A stretch of DNA of 40,996 nucleotides from Clostridia bacterium (GCA_028710495.1 JAQUST010000015.1:1-40996), one strand, 5' to 3'; positions 26,924-36,702 are shown, counted from the first letter of the stretch. Numbers and translations are program-made. The notes: generated by a model not told the origin, from the sequence alone.

Positions 26924-27418
26924 TTATTTTTTCTTATTTTCGATAAGTCGGTCTTCAATCAATGCAACCATATATTCATCTGGCGCAAACAACACATAAC
27001 CTATTTCTCTGCCATTTTGATATGATATTTCTTTCGCGTCAGCTCGTCCAACATCATCAAGAACGACTATCTCACCACTTTTCACTATGTCAGAAAATGT
27101 TTTCATTGACTGAATTTCGGAAAAATTGATAGTTAAAATTGTCTTTGCGTGCAAACGGATATCTTTTTTCACAAAAATCAACTGGTTTTCTGTCAGTGCA
27201 TATTCATATTCGCGAGCAGTCATATAGTATAGTTGATAAACTAAAATTCCAACCCCATACATAAGCAGAAAACCGATATAATAATAAAAATTTATCATAA
27301 TTCCGATAACAATAAAACCTAATGACAGCACCTGCAAAGCAATGCTTGCAATTTGCAGTGCTCTTTGCCTTTTGCCAATCTTTAGCGTTAATATTTGTTT
27401 ATAATTAGCAGCTATCAT
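26924..27418 (-). CDS. Small membrane protein, two transmembrane helices and a beta-rich cytosolic part
   Basis: 164 residues, family not recognised with certainty. Residues about 20-42 and 46-66 form two hydrophobic helices separated by a very short turn (NFYYYIG). The rest is soluble and probably beta-rich, for example YEYALTENQLIFVKKD and GEIVVLDDVGRA; the pattern recalls bacterial PH-like membrane proteins, but that is a guess. GAGGCGAT precedes the ATG. It lies between mutS2 and the cysteine desulfurase gene on the same strand, with AT-rich spacers of about 280-300 bases on each side. Confidence 0.75.
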   Translation of the reverse strand: MIAANYKQILTLKIGKRQRALQIASIALQVLSLGFIVIGIMINFYYYIGFLLMYGVGILVYQLYYMTAREYEYALTENQLIFVKKDIRLHAKTILTINFSEIQSMKTFSDIVKSGEIVVLDDVGRADAKEISYQNGREIGYVLFAPDEYMVALIEDRLIENKKK

Positions 27419-27722
27419 ATCGCCTCACTTTTTTATGCTTGTCATTATTTTAATTTTATGGAAAATAGCACAGAAACAAAATAATGTTTAGCACATACTT
27501 TTATTATAATTACATTATACATTATAAACAAAACATTTCAATAGTAACTTAATATCATCTCATTTTACTAAATTTCACAAAATTATATATTTGGCTCTGT
27601 TTGCTCATTTGTTGCTGTTGGTATATTTTGATATTTATTTTGTGGATTTATTTCCGTTTTATGTCTTACCTTTGATTTTCAACATAACTAATGTCTATGT
27701 TTCTTACTTTTGGCTGTGGCCT
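27419..27722 (-). pseudogene. Eroded 3' extension of mutS2
   Basis: Directly after the mutS2 stop, the same minus-strand frame still reads protein-like sequence (PQPKVRNIDISYVENQ) before further stops. The remaining 200 bases are AT-rich. No Smr domain can be found in any frame. I infer decay of the region that once linked the KOW-like domain to Smr. The stretch is otherwise empty. Confidence 0.3.
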
Positions 27723-29774
27723 TTACTTTTTTACCTTATAATAATCATCTTTTTTTACTTTTACAACAATTTTGCCAAGTCTTACTTCTGCTTCACCACG
27801 CGAGGATATTGAATGCAAAATTCCAATATTACCAAGACTCGTGACAAAAACTTTATCCCCAATTTTCGCGCTTTCATTTGCCTTCGCAAACTCAACAATG
27901 CTTTCTTCATCATAATGAGCAGACATATTTTCTAATTTTTTTCTCAGCTTTTGAGCTTTGAAAACATCTGCTTCCTCAATAACGGGTTGAGCTAAAATAT
28001 CTTTTATCTCTTCTATAGTCTCATTTGCTTCTTCAATAGAATTCTCAATCAATCGCTTTGTTTCTTTCCTTATTGTTTCGTCAAGTTTTTCGCGTTTTTG
28101 AGAAATTATAGTTTTTTCTTTTTCCGCTTCACGGAGCAACATTGAAGCTTTTTGACGATCACCCTCGGCATCCAAAACAATCCTTTCGGCACGGCGTCTT
28201 GTTTCTTCGGCGGAAGTTAAAACATTGTCAAAATCTCGTTTTTCTTTTGAAATGCGGCTTTCTGCATCTTCAATTATATCAGCACGAAGGCCAAGTCTAA
28301 TCGCAATTTTCAAAGCGTTTGAAGCACCGACTGCGCCCATAATAAGACGGTAAGTTGGCGCAAAAGTTTTTATATCAAAATCCATTGAAGCCGTTGCAAC
28401 CAAATCTGTTGAAAGTGCAAATTCTTTCAAATCGTTAAAGTGTGATGTGACCACAGATTTTGCTCCATAGTCTAAAACATATTTTGATATGCTGACAGCA
28501 AGAGCTGCGCCCTCAGACGGGTCAGTTCCAGCTCCGAGTTCGTCCATTAGCAACAATGACTCAGGAGTCATTTTGTCAATAATATTGATAATGTTTTTAA
28601 TATGAGCCGAAAATGTTGACAAGCTCTGTTCAATACTTTGTTCATCTCCGATATCACAATATACGCTATCAAAAACTGCTAAATTCGCCATAGTTGCAGG
28701 AACAAACAGTCCCGCCAAACCCATAGCCGTGAACAACCCGACAAGTTTTAGCGTAACTGTTTTTCCGCCTGTATTTGGCCCGGTAATAAGCAGCATTTGA
28801 ACATCTTTTTCAACTTTTATGCTTATTGGCACAACTGTTTTAAAATCAATAAGCGGATGCCTGCCATTCTTTATATCTATGATACCTTTTTCGTTTAGTT
28901 CAGGGCATGTTGCTTTTTGAGCCTTAGCCAACTGCGCTCGAGCAAAAATGACATCCATATCTACCAGTCTTTCGTAAGAAATAGTAATGGGATCCGCAAT
29001 AGCATTGATACGCATCGAGAAATCACGCAAAATTCTTTCAATTTCCGCTTTTTCCTCAGAAAGCAAGGATTTCAACTCATTGTTCATATTGACAATTGCC
29101 ATCGGCTCAATATATAAGGTTGAACCTGAAGCAGACTGATCGTGAACCAAGCCAGCAATAGCCCCCTTAAACTCACTCTTGACGGGTATAACATAACGGT
29201 CACTTCGTATTGTGACAATGTTATCTTGCAAGTATTTTGAATACGATGCAGATGATGTATAACCAATTAAAGTTGATTTGATAGAAGCATTTTGCTTGCG
29301 GATTTTCATACGAATTTGTCGCAAAGCATTTGAAGCGTTATCTGATAAATCGTTATCTGATATAAATGCAGAAGATATTGCATCTTCAAGCGGTTTATCG
29401 GAAAAAAGCATCGCGGTCATACCAATAAGTATCGGAATATTATTGACTTTTTCAAGTGCGGTTATGACACGCCTTGAAGTTGCCAAACATCTTCCAACTT
29501 TCAAAATATCAGGAATAGAAAGCGTTGCAAATTTTTTAACAAGCGAAAGCGTTGAAGTCAAATCATCAACCGCAAATGATGGTGAAACTGCGAAATCAAA
29601 CAAAACTCTATCCGCTTCCAGCGTTTCTTTGAGCAACTGTTCCGCTTCTGATTTGACAGTCTTAGGACGCAATGACAAAACCTTTTCCTTTGCGCTACCT
29701 GACTGCACAAATGAAGAAAGCTGCAACAAAATTTTATCAAACTCTAGAGTTGTTAATGCTCTGTCATCAATCAT
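27723..29774 (-). CDS. mutS2: MutS2 family protein lacking the Smr domain
   Basis: 683 residues; MutS2 is usually about 780. The N-terminal core/clamp region spans residues 1-300. The ATPase has Walker A TGPNTGGKTVTLK (332-339) and Walker B LLLMDELGAGTDPSEG (about 410). A long charged coiled coil (about 500-620) follows, then a KOW-like domain (AKIGDKVFVTSLGNIG). The chain ends at YYKVKK, where the C-terminal Smr nuclease domain would follow. MutS2 binds branched DNA and, in Bacillus, splits collided ribosomes. Loss of Smr would remove nuclease activity. AAGGTGAAAA precedes the ATG. Confidence 0.93.
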   Translation of the reverse strand: MIDDRALTTLEFDKILLQLSSFVQSGSAKEKVLSLRPKTVKSEAEQLLKETLEADRVLFDFAVSPSFAVDDLTSTLSLVKKFATLSIPDILKVGRCLATSRRVITALEKVNNIPILIGMTAMLFSDKPLEDAISSAFISDNDLSDNASNALRQIRMKIRKQNASIKSTLIGYTSSASYSKYLQDNIVTIRSDRYVIPVKSEFKGAIAGLVHDQSASGSTLYIEPMAIVNMNNELKSLLSEEKAEIERILRDFSMRINAIADPITISYERLVDMDVIFARAQLAKAQKATCPELNEKGIIDIKNGRHPLIDFKTVVPISIKVEKDVQMLLITGPNTGGKTVTLKLVGLFTAMGLAGLFVPATMANLAVFDSVYCDIGDEQSIEQSLSTFSAHIKNIINIIDKMTPESLLLMDELGAGTDPSEGAALAVSISKYVLDYGAKSVVTSHFNDLKEFALSTDLVATASMDFDIKTFAPTYRLIMGAVGASNALKIAIRLGLRADIIEDAESRISKEKRDFDNVLTSAEETRRRAERIVLDAEGDRQKASMLLREAEKEKTIISQKREKLDETIRKETKRLIENSIEEANETIEEIKDILAQPVIEEADVFKAQKLRKKLENMSAHYDEESIVEFAKANESAKIGDKVFVTSLGNIGILHSISSRGEAEVRLGKIVVKVKKDDYYKVKK

Positions 29775-29807
29775 TTTTCACCTTATCAATCTTTTTTCAA
29801 ATTGTTT

Positions 29808-29836
29808 ATCATACTATATATTATGTAAATTTTCAA
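29808..29836 (-). promoter_or_regulatory. Promoter of mutS2
   Basis: On the minus strand TTGAAA (29831-29836) and TATGAT (29808-29813) are 17 bases apart, 33 bases before the mutS2 start codon. Confidence 0.55.
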
Positions 29837-30015
29837 ACTTCAAAATTTCTATACATATATTTTTATTTTACTATTCTTAGTTTGTATATTTATAAATTGC
29901 TTTTCGCAATCTTCAAACTAAAAAGGGTAAAATGCAATAGTAATAATTTTCAGATTTACTTTCTTTAGGCAATAATTATTAAAAAAAAGCTATGTTTTTT
30001 GCATATATTCTATAG

Positions 30016-32400
30016 TTATCTTATTTTAGCTTTGAACTTTCTTTGCAACAACGAGAGTATTTTTTTCATTGCTTCATTTATTTCCTCATCTGTCATAGTT
30101 TTGTCATAAGAAACAAATTCAAACGAAAGAGCGACACTCTTTTTGCCCTCACCTATTGCCTCACTTTCAAAAACGTCAAACACTTGACACTTTGAAAGGC
30201 ACTTTATTTTTGAATTGGATATCAAGTCAATCAAATCTCCTGCCACAATATTGCTATCAAGCACTACTGCTAAATCTCTTTGCACCGCAGGATAACGACT
30301 TATTGGCGCACATAGAATTTCGGTTTTTTCGAGCGAAAACAATTTTTCTAATGAAAGTTCTGCAACATAAAGCCTTTGGGAAACATCATAGTTTTCCATT
30401 ACATCGGGGTGTAATTCACCCATAATACCAACTTCAACGCCATTTGCAAATATTTTTGCACTACGTCCATCGTGTAGATAACATATTTGTTCTTTTTCAA
30501 GCTTTATATCAATTCTGAGCACATTAAACAATGACTCAATTATAGATTTCAAACTGAAGAAATCCTCATCTCCGTATATTCCAAGGCACAATGTTTCTTC
30601 TTCTTTGGGCAAATCTTCAAGTGGAAGTTTTTCAGGTAAATATACCTTTCCAACTTCAAACAATTTACCTGTCTTATTAAACTTTGATATATTGAAGGAT
30701 ATTGTTTCAATCATACTATGCACCATTGTAGTACGCATAATTGATACCGCCTCACCAAGTGGATTCAACAAAGAAATAGCTTCCCTCACTTTGCTATCTT
30801 GTGGAAATTTCAACAAATCATAGCATTTTGGTGTTGTAAAAGAATAATTCACTATTTGTGAAAGCCCAAGCGATGCCAGAGTATTTTCAACTTTATCGAT
30901 AAATTCAATTTTTGCACCCCTACCGCCCTTTGTCATTTCTGAATGTGCGAAAAGCGTTGGCGGTATGTGACCAAAACCATAAACACGAATAAATTCTTCT
31001 GCGATGTCATTGACTCCACACATATCTTCACGGTCGCCCGGGATAATCGCTACAAGTTCTTTTCCGTTGTCTTTCACTTCAATTCCAAGCCTTCTTAGAA
31101 TTGGAACTAAACTTTGTTTTCTAACAGTGAAGCCCAAAATTTGTGATATTTTTTTCATTGTGAAAAAAATTTCTCTAAATTTTTCGAATTCTACTGAAAC
31201 ATCGATAACACCTTCAACAACATCCCCTGCATCCAATTCGCAAATGAGATGAAGTGCACGGTTTAACGCATACTCTTGAAGCGCAAAATCAACACCTTTT
31301 TCAAATCGAGCTGAGCTGTCAGAACGCAAATTTAATGCTTTTGAGGTGCGTCTAATGCTGTCACGAGCAAAACGCGCGCTTTCGAAAATTACTTCTTTGG
31401 TGTCTTCCTTTATTCCTGAATTTTCTCCGCCCATAATGCCTGCAATTGCGACAGGTTTTACTGCATCACATATAACAAGCATATCTTCTTTCAAATTGTT
31501 CAATTTGCCGTCGAGTGAAACGATGGTTTCGTTTTCTTTTGCATTGCGTACAACGATTGCTTCTCCCGCAAGTTCCCTCTTGTCAAAAGCGTGCATTGGC
31601 TGTCCAAGTTCAATCAAAATATAGTTTGTGATGTCAACAATATTGTTTATCGGACGAATGCCAACGGCACGCAATCTCTTTTTGATAATAAGTGGAGATT
31701 GTGCAATGCGAATATTCTTGACTCCTGCTGCCATATATCGTGGGCAAAGTGATTGATTTTTGACCTCAACTTTGACTAAATCATAAACGCTTGAGCCTTT
31801 TGTACTATATTCAAAACTTGGAGCATTCCAATTCTTTTTCAAAGCAACCGCAACTTCCTTTGCAAGCTTGAAGATACTATTGCAGTCAGGACGATTTGCA
31901 GTGATTGAAACATCTAAGATTACATCATTAAAACCTATTTCATCAAAAACATTTGCTCCGAGTTTGTACTCACCATTGAGCCTTAAAACATCATTATTTG
32001 AAGCTCCGACATATTCGTCGTTTGTCAAACCCAATTCCTCTCCGCCACAGAACATACCGTCGGAATGCACTCCGCGAAGTTCACCAGCGTTTATTTTCTG
32101 ACCTGTCACAAGCACAGCGCCATCAAGTGCAACCGGCACAAGCTCTCCAACAGTCATTTTAGCGTTTGTCACAATTTGCAATATCTTCGAGCCAATATCA
32201 ATTTTGCAAACCGACAATCTATCCGCATTTGGATGTTTATCTATCTCGTTTATTTTGCACACGACAACTTTTGTTGCCGTTTTATTCTGATATTCAATAC
32301 CTTCGACTTCGAACCCGATTCCAACGAGTTTTTTTGCCAAAGTTTCTGCAGTCACATCTATTTCAACATATTCATTTAACCAACTTATCGGTGCTTTCAT
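30016..32400 (-). CDS. pheT: Phenylalanyl-tRNA synthetase beta subunit
   Basis: 794 residues, the normal length. It forms the alpha2-beta2 synthetase with PheS. Visible parts are the N-terminal MKAPISWLNEYVEI, a tRNA-binding EMAP-like domain (VVVCKINEIDKHPNADRLSVC), the B3/B4 editing domain (GQPMHAFDKREL), the B5 domain, and a C-terminal anticodon-binding FDX domain (RYPAVQRDLAVVLD). The frame is open 19 codons further upstream, but ATG 32400 has a strong AAAGGAG. The 188-base spacer after pheS is longer than usual and holds a short palindrome. Confidence 0.96.
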   Translation of the reverse strand: MKAPISWLNEYVEIDVTAETLAKKLVGIGFEVEGIEYQNKTATKVVVCKINEIDKHPNADRLSVCKIDIGSKILQIVTNAKMTVGELVPVALDGAVLVTGQKINAGELRGVHSDGMFCGGEELGLTNDEYVGASNNDVLRLNGEYKLGANVFDEIGFNDVILDVSITANRPDCNSIFKLAKEVAVALKKNWNAPSFEYSTKGSSVYDLVKVEVKNQSLCPRYMAAGVKNIRIAQSPLIIKKRLRAVGIRPINNIVDITNYILIELGQPMHAFDKRELAGEAIVVRNAKENETIVSLDGKLNNLKEDMLVICDAVKPVAIAGIMGGENSGIKEDTKEVIFESARFARDSIRRTSKALNLRSDSSARFEKGVDFALQEYALNRALHLICELDAGDVVEGVIDVSVEFEKFREIFFTMKKISQILGFTVRKQSLVPILRRLGIEVKDNGKELVAIIPGDREDMCGVNDIAEEFIRVYGFGHIPPTLFAHSEMTKGGRGAKIEFIDKVENTLASLGLSQIVNYSFTTPKCYDLLKFPQDSKVREAISLLNPLGEAVSIMRTTMVHSMIETISFNISKFNKTGKLFEVGKVYLPEKLPLEDLPKEEETLCLGIYGDEDFFSLKSIIESLFNVLRIDIKLEKEQICYLHDGRSAKIFANGVEVGIMGELHPDVMENYDVSQRLYVAELSLEKLFSLEKTEILCAPISRYPAVQRDLAVVLDSNIVAGDLIDLISNSKIKCLSKCQVFDVFESEAIGEGKKSVALSFEFVSYDKTMTDEEINEAMKKILSLLQRKFKAKIR

Positions 32401-32417
32401 ATTCACTCCTTTCTTAT

Positions 32418-32432
32418 TGTGCAACTTGCACA
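32418..32432. repeat. Palindrome in the pheT leader
   Basis: TGTGCAACTTGCACA: two 7-base arms around one base, ending just upstream of the pheT ribosome binding site. It could form a small hairpin in the mRNA. No other signal is clear in 32401-32588. Confidence 0.5.
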
Positions 32433-32588
32433 TTTTCATACCCGATTTGAATTTCAATATAATAGCGATTTTACAAAATATTTTTTAAAAATTTCATTTT
32501 ATCCAAAATAATTCATCACTTTTCTTGAATTTGCTCAAATTTCATTTACTAAATTCATAATATAAATGAACATTTTCAAATATTTTTT

Positions 32589-33611
32589 CTATTTGAATTG
32601 CTTCAAGAAACGAAGGTCATTTTCATAAAACATTTTAATATTTGGAACGCCATATTTGAGCATAGCAATACGCTCAACGCCAATACCGAAGGCAAAACCA
32701 GAATACACCTTACTATCAATTCCGCACATATCAAGCACAACAGGATTGACAACACCTGCACCCAAAACCTCAAGCCAGCCTGTTCCTTTGCAGACTCTAC
32801 AACCTTTTCCGTGGCAAATTGTGCAGCTTACATCCATTTCAACACTTGGTTCTGTAAATGGAAAATACGAAGGTCTGAAGCGGGTTTTTACATCTTCAGC
32901 AAACAACTTTTCTGCGAATGCAGTCAATACTCCCTGCAAATCACCAAGTGTTATGTCCTTTCCAACAGCTAAACCTTCAACTTGATGAAAAATCGGGCTG
33001 TGTGAAGCATCGTCATCAGAACGATAAACTTTGCCCGGAACAACAACTCTTATAGGCGGTTGTTGTGAAGTCATTATGCGAGCTTGCATCGGTGATGTAT
33101 GTGTGCGCAAAACAATATTATCGTTGACATAAAATGTGTCTTGCATATCACGAGCCGGATGGTCTTTTGGGACATTCAAAAGTTGAAAGTTGAACATATC
33201 TGTTTCAATTTCAGGTCCTTCTGCCACATTAAATCCGAATCCAAGGAATATATCAATAATTTCATTTTTTACTATCGTGAGTGGATGCACCGTTCCCAAA
33301 TGCTCTGATTTTGGCGATGGAAGAGTGACATCTATATCTTCTGCAAGCAAACGTGCCTTTTTTTCTGCTTCGGCAAGCGTTTTCTCCTTGCTTTCAAGCA
33401 TTTGTTCGATTGCAACACGAACCTCATTAAGCATTTTACCCATTGCAGGCTTTTCTTCTTTTGGCACAGAGCCGAGGTTTTTCATAATAGCAGTAATTTC
33501 ACCATTCTTGCCAAGAAAACGAACTCGCACTTCCGTGAGTTCTCTTGTGTTGGATGACGCATTGATTGCAATTTCCGCTTCGCTTTGAATTTTATCAATT
33601 GCTTGTTTCAT
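32589..33611 (-). CDS. pheS: Phenylalanyl-tRNA synthetase alpha subunit
   Basis: 340 residues, normal length. An N-terminal coiled coil is followed by the class II catalytic core: RTHTSPMQARIM, HQVEGLAVGKDITLGDL, SYFPFTEPSVEMDVSC, and GFAFGIGVERIAMLKYG (motif 3). A cysteine cluster CTICHGKGCRVCKGTGW is as in many Gram-positive PheS. It joins Phe to tRNA-Phe; a tRNA-Phe gene lies at 40145. The frame extends to 33737 only because it reads through the T-box leader. ATG 33611 has AAGGAG 6 bases upstream. Confidence 0.96.
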   Translation of the reverse strand: MKQAIDKIQSEAEIAINASSNTRELTEVRVRFLGKNGEITAIMKNLGSVPKEEKPAMGKMLNEVRVAIEQMLESKEKTLAEAEKKARLLAEDIDVTLPSPKSEHLGTVHPLTIVKNEIIDIFLGFGFNVAEGPEIETDMFNFQLLNVPKDHPARDMQDTFYVNDNIVLRTHTSPMQARIMTSQQPPIRVVVPGKVYRSDDDASHSPIFHQVEGLAVGKDITLGDLQGVLTAFAEKLFAEDVKTRFRPSYFPFTEPSVEMDVSCTICHGKGCRVCKGTGWLEVLGAGVVNPVVLDMCGIDSKVYSGFAFGIGVERIAMLKYGVPNIKMFYENDLRFLKQFK

Positions 33612-33621
33612 ATTGTTCTCC

Positions 33622-33890
33622 TTAAAAAAATAAAAAGCCGACCACATAGGGCGACTTTGTTCGCTGTACCACCTAATTTTGCAGAGATATTCTGCCTCAT
33701 AATCGCTGTCACGGGCTACCCGTTGCAACCTACGCACGAATTTTACTAAAACTTTTTAGTTCGAAAAATCATGTTTCAATCACAAAGCTCTTGAGTGAAC
33801 TTCATCTTTGCTCCTGCGGACGCTTCCAGCCTTGTCGTCCTCTCTGTAGCATTTCACAAAAACTACTCTCTCTGTCATCGCCTATATTAT
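33622..33890 (-). promoter_or_regulatory. Phenylalanine T-box leader (specifier UUC)
   Basis: Between the pheS promoter and pheS. The T-box core AGGTGGTACAGCGAA lies at about 33660-33676, followed by the terminator: GTCGCCC and GGTCGGC arms (33636-33656) with a T-run on the minus strand. Stem I begins near GCGATGACAGAGAG (about 33870-33886). The specifier region reads TGAAGTTCACTC; the TTC at 33797-33799 matches Phe. Uncharged tRNA-Phe would stabilise the antiterminator and switch on pheST. Confidence 0.93.
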
Positions 33891-33896
33891 ATTTAT

Positions 33897-33925
33897 AATA
33901 TAACAAACGCCACGAGCTAAGTCAA
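33897..33925 (-). promoter_or_regulatory. Promoter of the T-box-pheS-pheT unit
   Basis: On the minus strand TTGACT (33920-33925) and TATATT (33897-33902) are exactly 17 bases apart. The start point near 33890 fits the beginning of T-box stem I. Confidence 0.8.
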
Positions 33926-34116
33926 GAAAAGCTATGTATTTTTTCGTTATGGAATATGTTAAAATCATAAATTTTTGCAGAAAAGATTAATTATTGTCAA
34001 AATTGATTAAATATTAGAAATAAATTTCTTTTTTTTGAAAAGTATATTTTGTACTTAGCAAATATTAAACAATTATCAAAAATAAAAAAAATCAAATTTC
34101 TACATATTGAATTGCA

Positions 34117-34779
34117 TCATGGAACTAAATCATAAATACTGCTTCCACCGTTTAATGTCAAATATGTATCAGGAACTTTGCCCACAATAAGATTTTCACA
34201 AACCAAAATTTCAACCTTCACTGTCACAGTTGGCTCATCAATCGGTGTGATAATAGCAATATCAGCATAAACATCGATATATATTTTGTGTACAGTTTGA
34301 TTTATACCGGCAGACACAAACTCTGATACAAAATCGCAATTTGCAGAGCCAATAGGTACGATTTTGATTGTAATTTCAGGTCCAAACCCAGTCAACAGCG
34401 CAACGCCAGTGAATGTACCAAACGCAATGCCTATTTCTTGTATACCGAGAGAATCTAAATAGCCTTGAGCAAGATTTGCGACTTCTCTTGCTATTTTATT
34501 TATACTTGGTGAATTTGCTTGAATCATAGTAACTTGACCGTTTGAATCTGTGACGACTTTAAATAAATCATCATAATCAACACCATCAGTTAATACGCTT
34601 GTTGCTGCAGAATTTAGAGCGTTGGTTCCAATTGCCCTTACACGATTTGTGCTGCTTTCCATGACAACAGGAACAACATTATTATGGAAATAAGTTGAGC
34701 ATAATATAAAAAGTATAACGAGTATTAGTAATGAAACCGTTATTCTTATGAATCTAGACTTAGCCAATCTACTTTTCAT
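34117..34779 (-). CDS. yunB: Sporulation protein YunB
   Basis: 220 residues from ATG 34779. One membrane helix (about residues 10-30) is followed by the YunB domain, whose blocks GPEITIKIVPIGSANCDF, SAGINQTVHKIYIDV, and the C-terminal VGKVPDTYL are typical. In Bacillus yunB is a sigma-E gene of the mother cell; its mechanism is unknown. No ribosome binding site is clear. The frame runs 31 codons further to a TTG at 34872, which would start close to the candidate sigma-E promoter, so the start is uncertain. Confidence 0.9.
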   Translation of the reverse strand: MKSRLAKSRFIRITVSLLILVILFILCSTYFHNNVVPVVMESSTNRVRAIGTNALNSAATSVLTDGVDYDDLFKVVTDSNGQVTMIQANSPSINKIAREVANLAQGYLDSLGIQEIGIAFGTFTGVALLTGFGPEITIKIVPIGSANCDFVSEFVSAGINQTVHKIYIDVYADIAIITPIDEPTVTVKVEILVCENLIVGKVPDTYLTLNGGSSIYDLVP

Positions 34780-34886
34780 ACAATAGAATATGCGCGACCA
34801 TTGCTTATTGTGTAGTAAACTGCTCAATTTGAGTAATAAAGTAAAGAAAACATTTTGTATAAATTTATTCAAAGTTATAAGTCATT

Positions 34887-34915
34887 ATTGAAAATATATA
34901 ACCACAGTAATATGA
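34887..34915 (-). promoter_or_regulatory. Candidate sigma-E promoter of yunB
   Basis: On the minus strand TCATATT (34909-34915) and TTTTCAAT (34887-34894) are 14 bases apart, resembling the sigma-E pattern (ATATT, then CATACAAT). The -10 match is only partial. Otherwise 34780-35100 is AT-rich and empty. Confidence 0.3.
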
Positions 34916-35100
34916 TATTCATTTTTTTATTCAAAACTTAATTGTAATTATAAATAAATCTTTATATTTCTCGACATAATTAATAACTCAATAATGTTAA
35001 CATAATTCAAATTTCAAAATATAGAAAATTCGAAATATAAACCAACTTGATAATATTTTTGATGCACAAAAACTTTGCAATGAATGCAAGAAACAATCAA

Positions 35101-35472
35101 TTATATTTTCTTAGTTTTCGATTTGAAAATGATAGCGAACATAAAGCCAAAGAAAATCGCACTCGTAAGACCGCCGGAAACCGCTTTCATACCTCCAGTG
35201 ATAGCGCCAAGCAATCCTTCTTCTTGAACGCCTGCCAACGCTCCTCTTGCAAGCGATGCTCCAAAACCCATAATCGGTATCGTCACGCCGGCTTTTGCAA
35301 ATTCTTCCATATATTTGAAAGCGCCAGTGATTTCCAGAACCAAACCGAGCAATAAAAAGGTAACCAAAATTCTAGCAGAAGTCATTTCAGTTCTATTGAT
35401 TAGTATTTGTCCGAGCATGCATATCGCACCGCCCACAGCAAACACTTTTAGATAAGTCAAAAATATCTCCAT
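35101..35472 (-). CDS. spoVAE: Stage V sporulation protein AE
   Basis: 123 residues, hydrophobic, with three to four membrane segments. The SpoVAC/SpoVAE family signature is visible: GGAICMLGQILI at the N terminus, then IPIMGFGASLARGALAG and a C-terminal hydrophobic stretch. SpoVA proteins form the channel that moves dipicolinic acid across the inner spore membrane. ATG 35472 has GGAGTGATA upstream; the longer open frame to 35562 has no such site. Last gene of the spoVAC-AD-AE order. Confidence 0.93.
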   Translation of the reverse strand: MEIFLTYLKVFAVGGAICMLGQILINRTEMTSARILVTFLLLGLVLEITGAFKYMEEFAKAGVTIPIMGFGASLARGALAGVQEEGLLGAITGGMKAVSGGLTSAIFFGFMFAIIFKSKTKKI

Positions 35473-35570
35473 TATCACTCCATGTTCTAAATGTATTACA
35501 CTTTTAGCGTTTATATATAGTACTTTTACCAAATTGTAGCTTAAGTTCCTAATATTTACCACTATTCAAC

Positions 35571-36644
35571 TTACTTTATCTCAAATGATTCAAACGCGAC
35601 AGCATGAGCTATTGAAGGAATTGTCTCTTTTTGCAATGGTGTATCTTTGTTTAACAATGCTCCTGTTGGGACAAGCAAAACTTTTTTTAATTCACCCCTC
35701 ATTAGTTTGTTTAGAAAATGCGAGCAAAACGCTGTTGAAGAACATCCCGCTCCCGAACCACCCTGAACGCATTTTTGTTCTTCTTTGAAATAGACAGCGC
35801 CACAATCTTCATAATAATCAGGAAGTGTCACTCCTTCATCTTTAAGGATAAACGCTAACAATTCTTTTCCATACAATCCTAAATCTCCTGTTAATATTGC
35901 ATCATAATACGAAGGTGCTCTTCCTGTCTCCTTGAAATGTGTTATCAACGTATCAGCCGCAGCTGGCGCCATAGCAGCGCCCATATTGCTCTCATCCTCA
36001 ATGCCCATATCAATAACTCTACCAATAGTCGCTGACGTAACCCTGACTTCAAAGCTATTTATAGCATCAACTTTTTCTGTTTTCACTGCTAGAACATTGC
36101 TTTTTACAGTTTCCCGAGATTTTCTTGACAAAACCGCACACCCCGCACCAGTAACCGTCCATTGTGCCGTTGGTGTTCTTTGATTTCCAAGTTCAAGCGG
36201 AAAACGATACTGCCTCTCAGCAGAAGAAAAATGACTGCTGGTTGAACAAGATATCGTTTCAAAGTTTCCACTGTTAAGAAAAATTGAAGCTATAATCATG
36301 GCTTCACCAAATGTTGAGCAGGCATTGTACAACCCCAAAAATGAGCAATTAAATTCTCTGGCGGCAAAATTTGAAGCAGATATTTCATTAAGCAAATCGC
36401 CGGCCAAAATTAAATCAACATTTTCCGTTTCAATTCCCGCCTTCTTTATTGCGCCTTTTATTGCTTCCCTATGCATTTTGCATTCACATTTTTCGTAGCT
36501 TTTCTCTTCCCACAGGTCATCAGTCAACGCAATATCAAACTCTTTACCAAAGTTTCCTTCAGCTTCTTTTGGTCCGACAATACTATAACCTGATAAAATA
36601 TTGATTGAATTTTCAAATTCAAAACTTCTTTTTCCTAGTCGCAT
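35571..36644 (-). CDS. spoVAD: Stage V sporulation protein AD
   Basis: 357 residues, slightly longer than the usual 338. It has a thiolase-like fold that binds dipicolinic acid. Blocks seen are SGYSIVGPKEAEGNFG, LLNEISASNFAARE, LYNACSTFGEAM, TPTAQWTVTGAGCAV, and GGSGAGCSSTAF near the C terminus. It is soluble and works at the inner spore membrane with SpoVAC. Unusually, 437 bases with repeats separate it from spoVAC, while spoVAE follows after 98 bases. Only a weak GGG lies before the ATG. Confidence 0.95.
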   Translation of the reverse strand: MRLGKRSFEFENSINILSGYSIVGPKEAEGNFGKEFDIALTDDLWEEKSYEKCECKMHREAIKGAIKKAGIETENVDLILAGDLLNEISASNFAAREFNCSFLGLYNACSTFGEAMIIASIFLNSGNFETISCSTSSHFSSAERQYRFPLELGNQRTPTAQWTVTGAGCAVLSRKSRETVKSNVLAVKTEKVDAINSFEVRVTSATIGRVIDMGIEDESNMGAAMAPAAADTLITHFKETGRAPSYYDAILTGDLGLYGKELLAFILKDEGVTLPDYYEDCGAVYFKEEQKCVQGGSGAGCSSTAFCSHFLNKLMRGELKKVLLVPTGALLNKDTPLQKETIPSIAHAVAFESFEIK

Positions 36645-36702
36645 CTTTTACCCTATCTATTTTCAAAGTATTATTATTTGCTGAAATTATATTTCCTTGC
36701 TA

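Noticed and set aside
27591-27812. A plus-strand hydrophobic ORF opposite the mutS2 end
   Set aside because: It overlaps the mutS2 3' end in antisense, has no ribosome binding site, and its composition reflects the T-rich strand.
33612-33737. N-terminal extension of PheS
   Set aside because: The open frame runs through the T-box core and terminator; the ATG at 33611 has a strong ribosome binding site.
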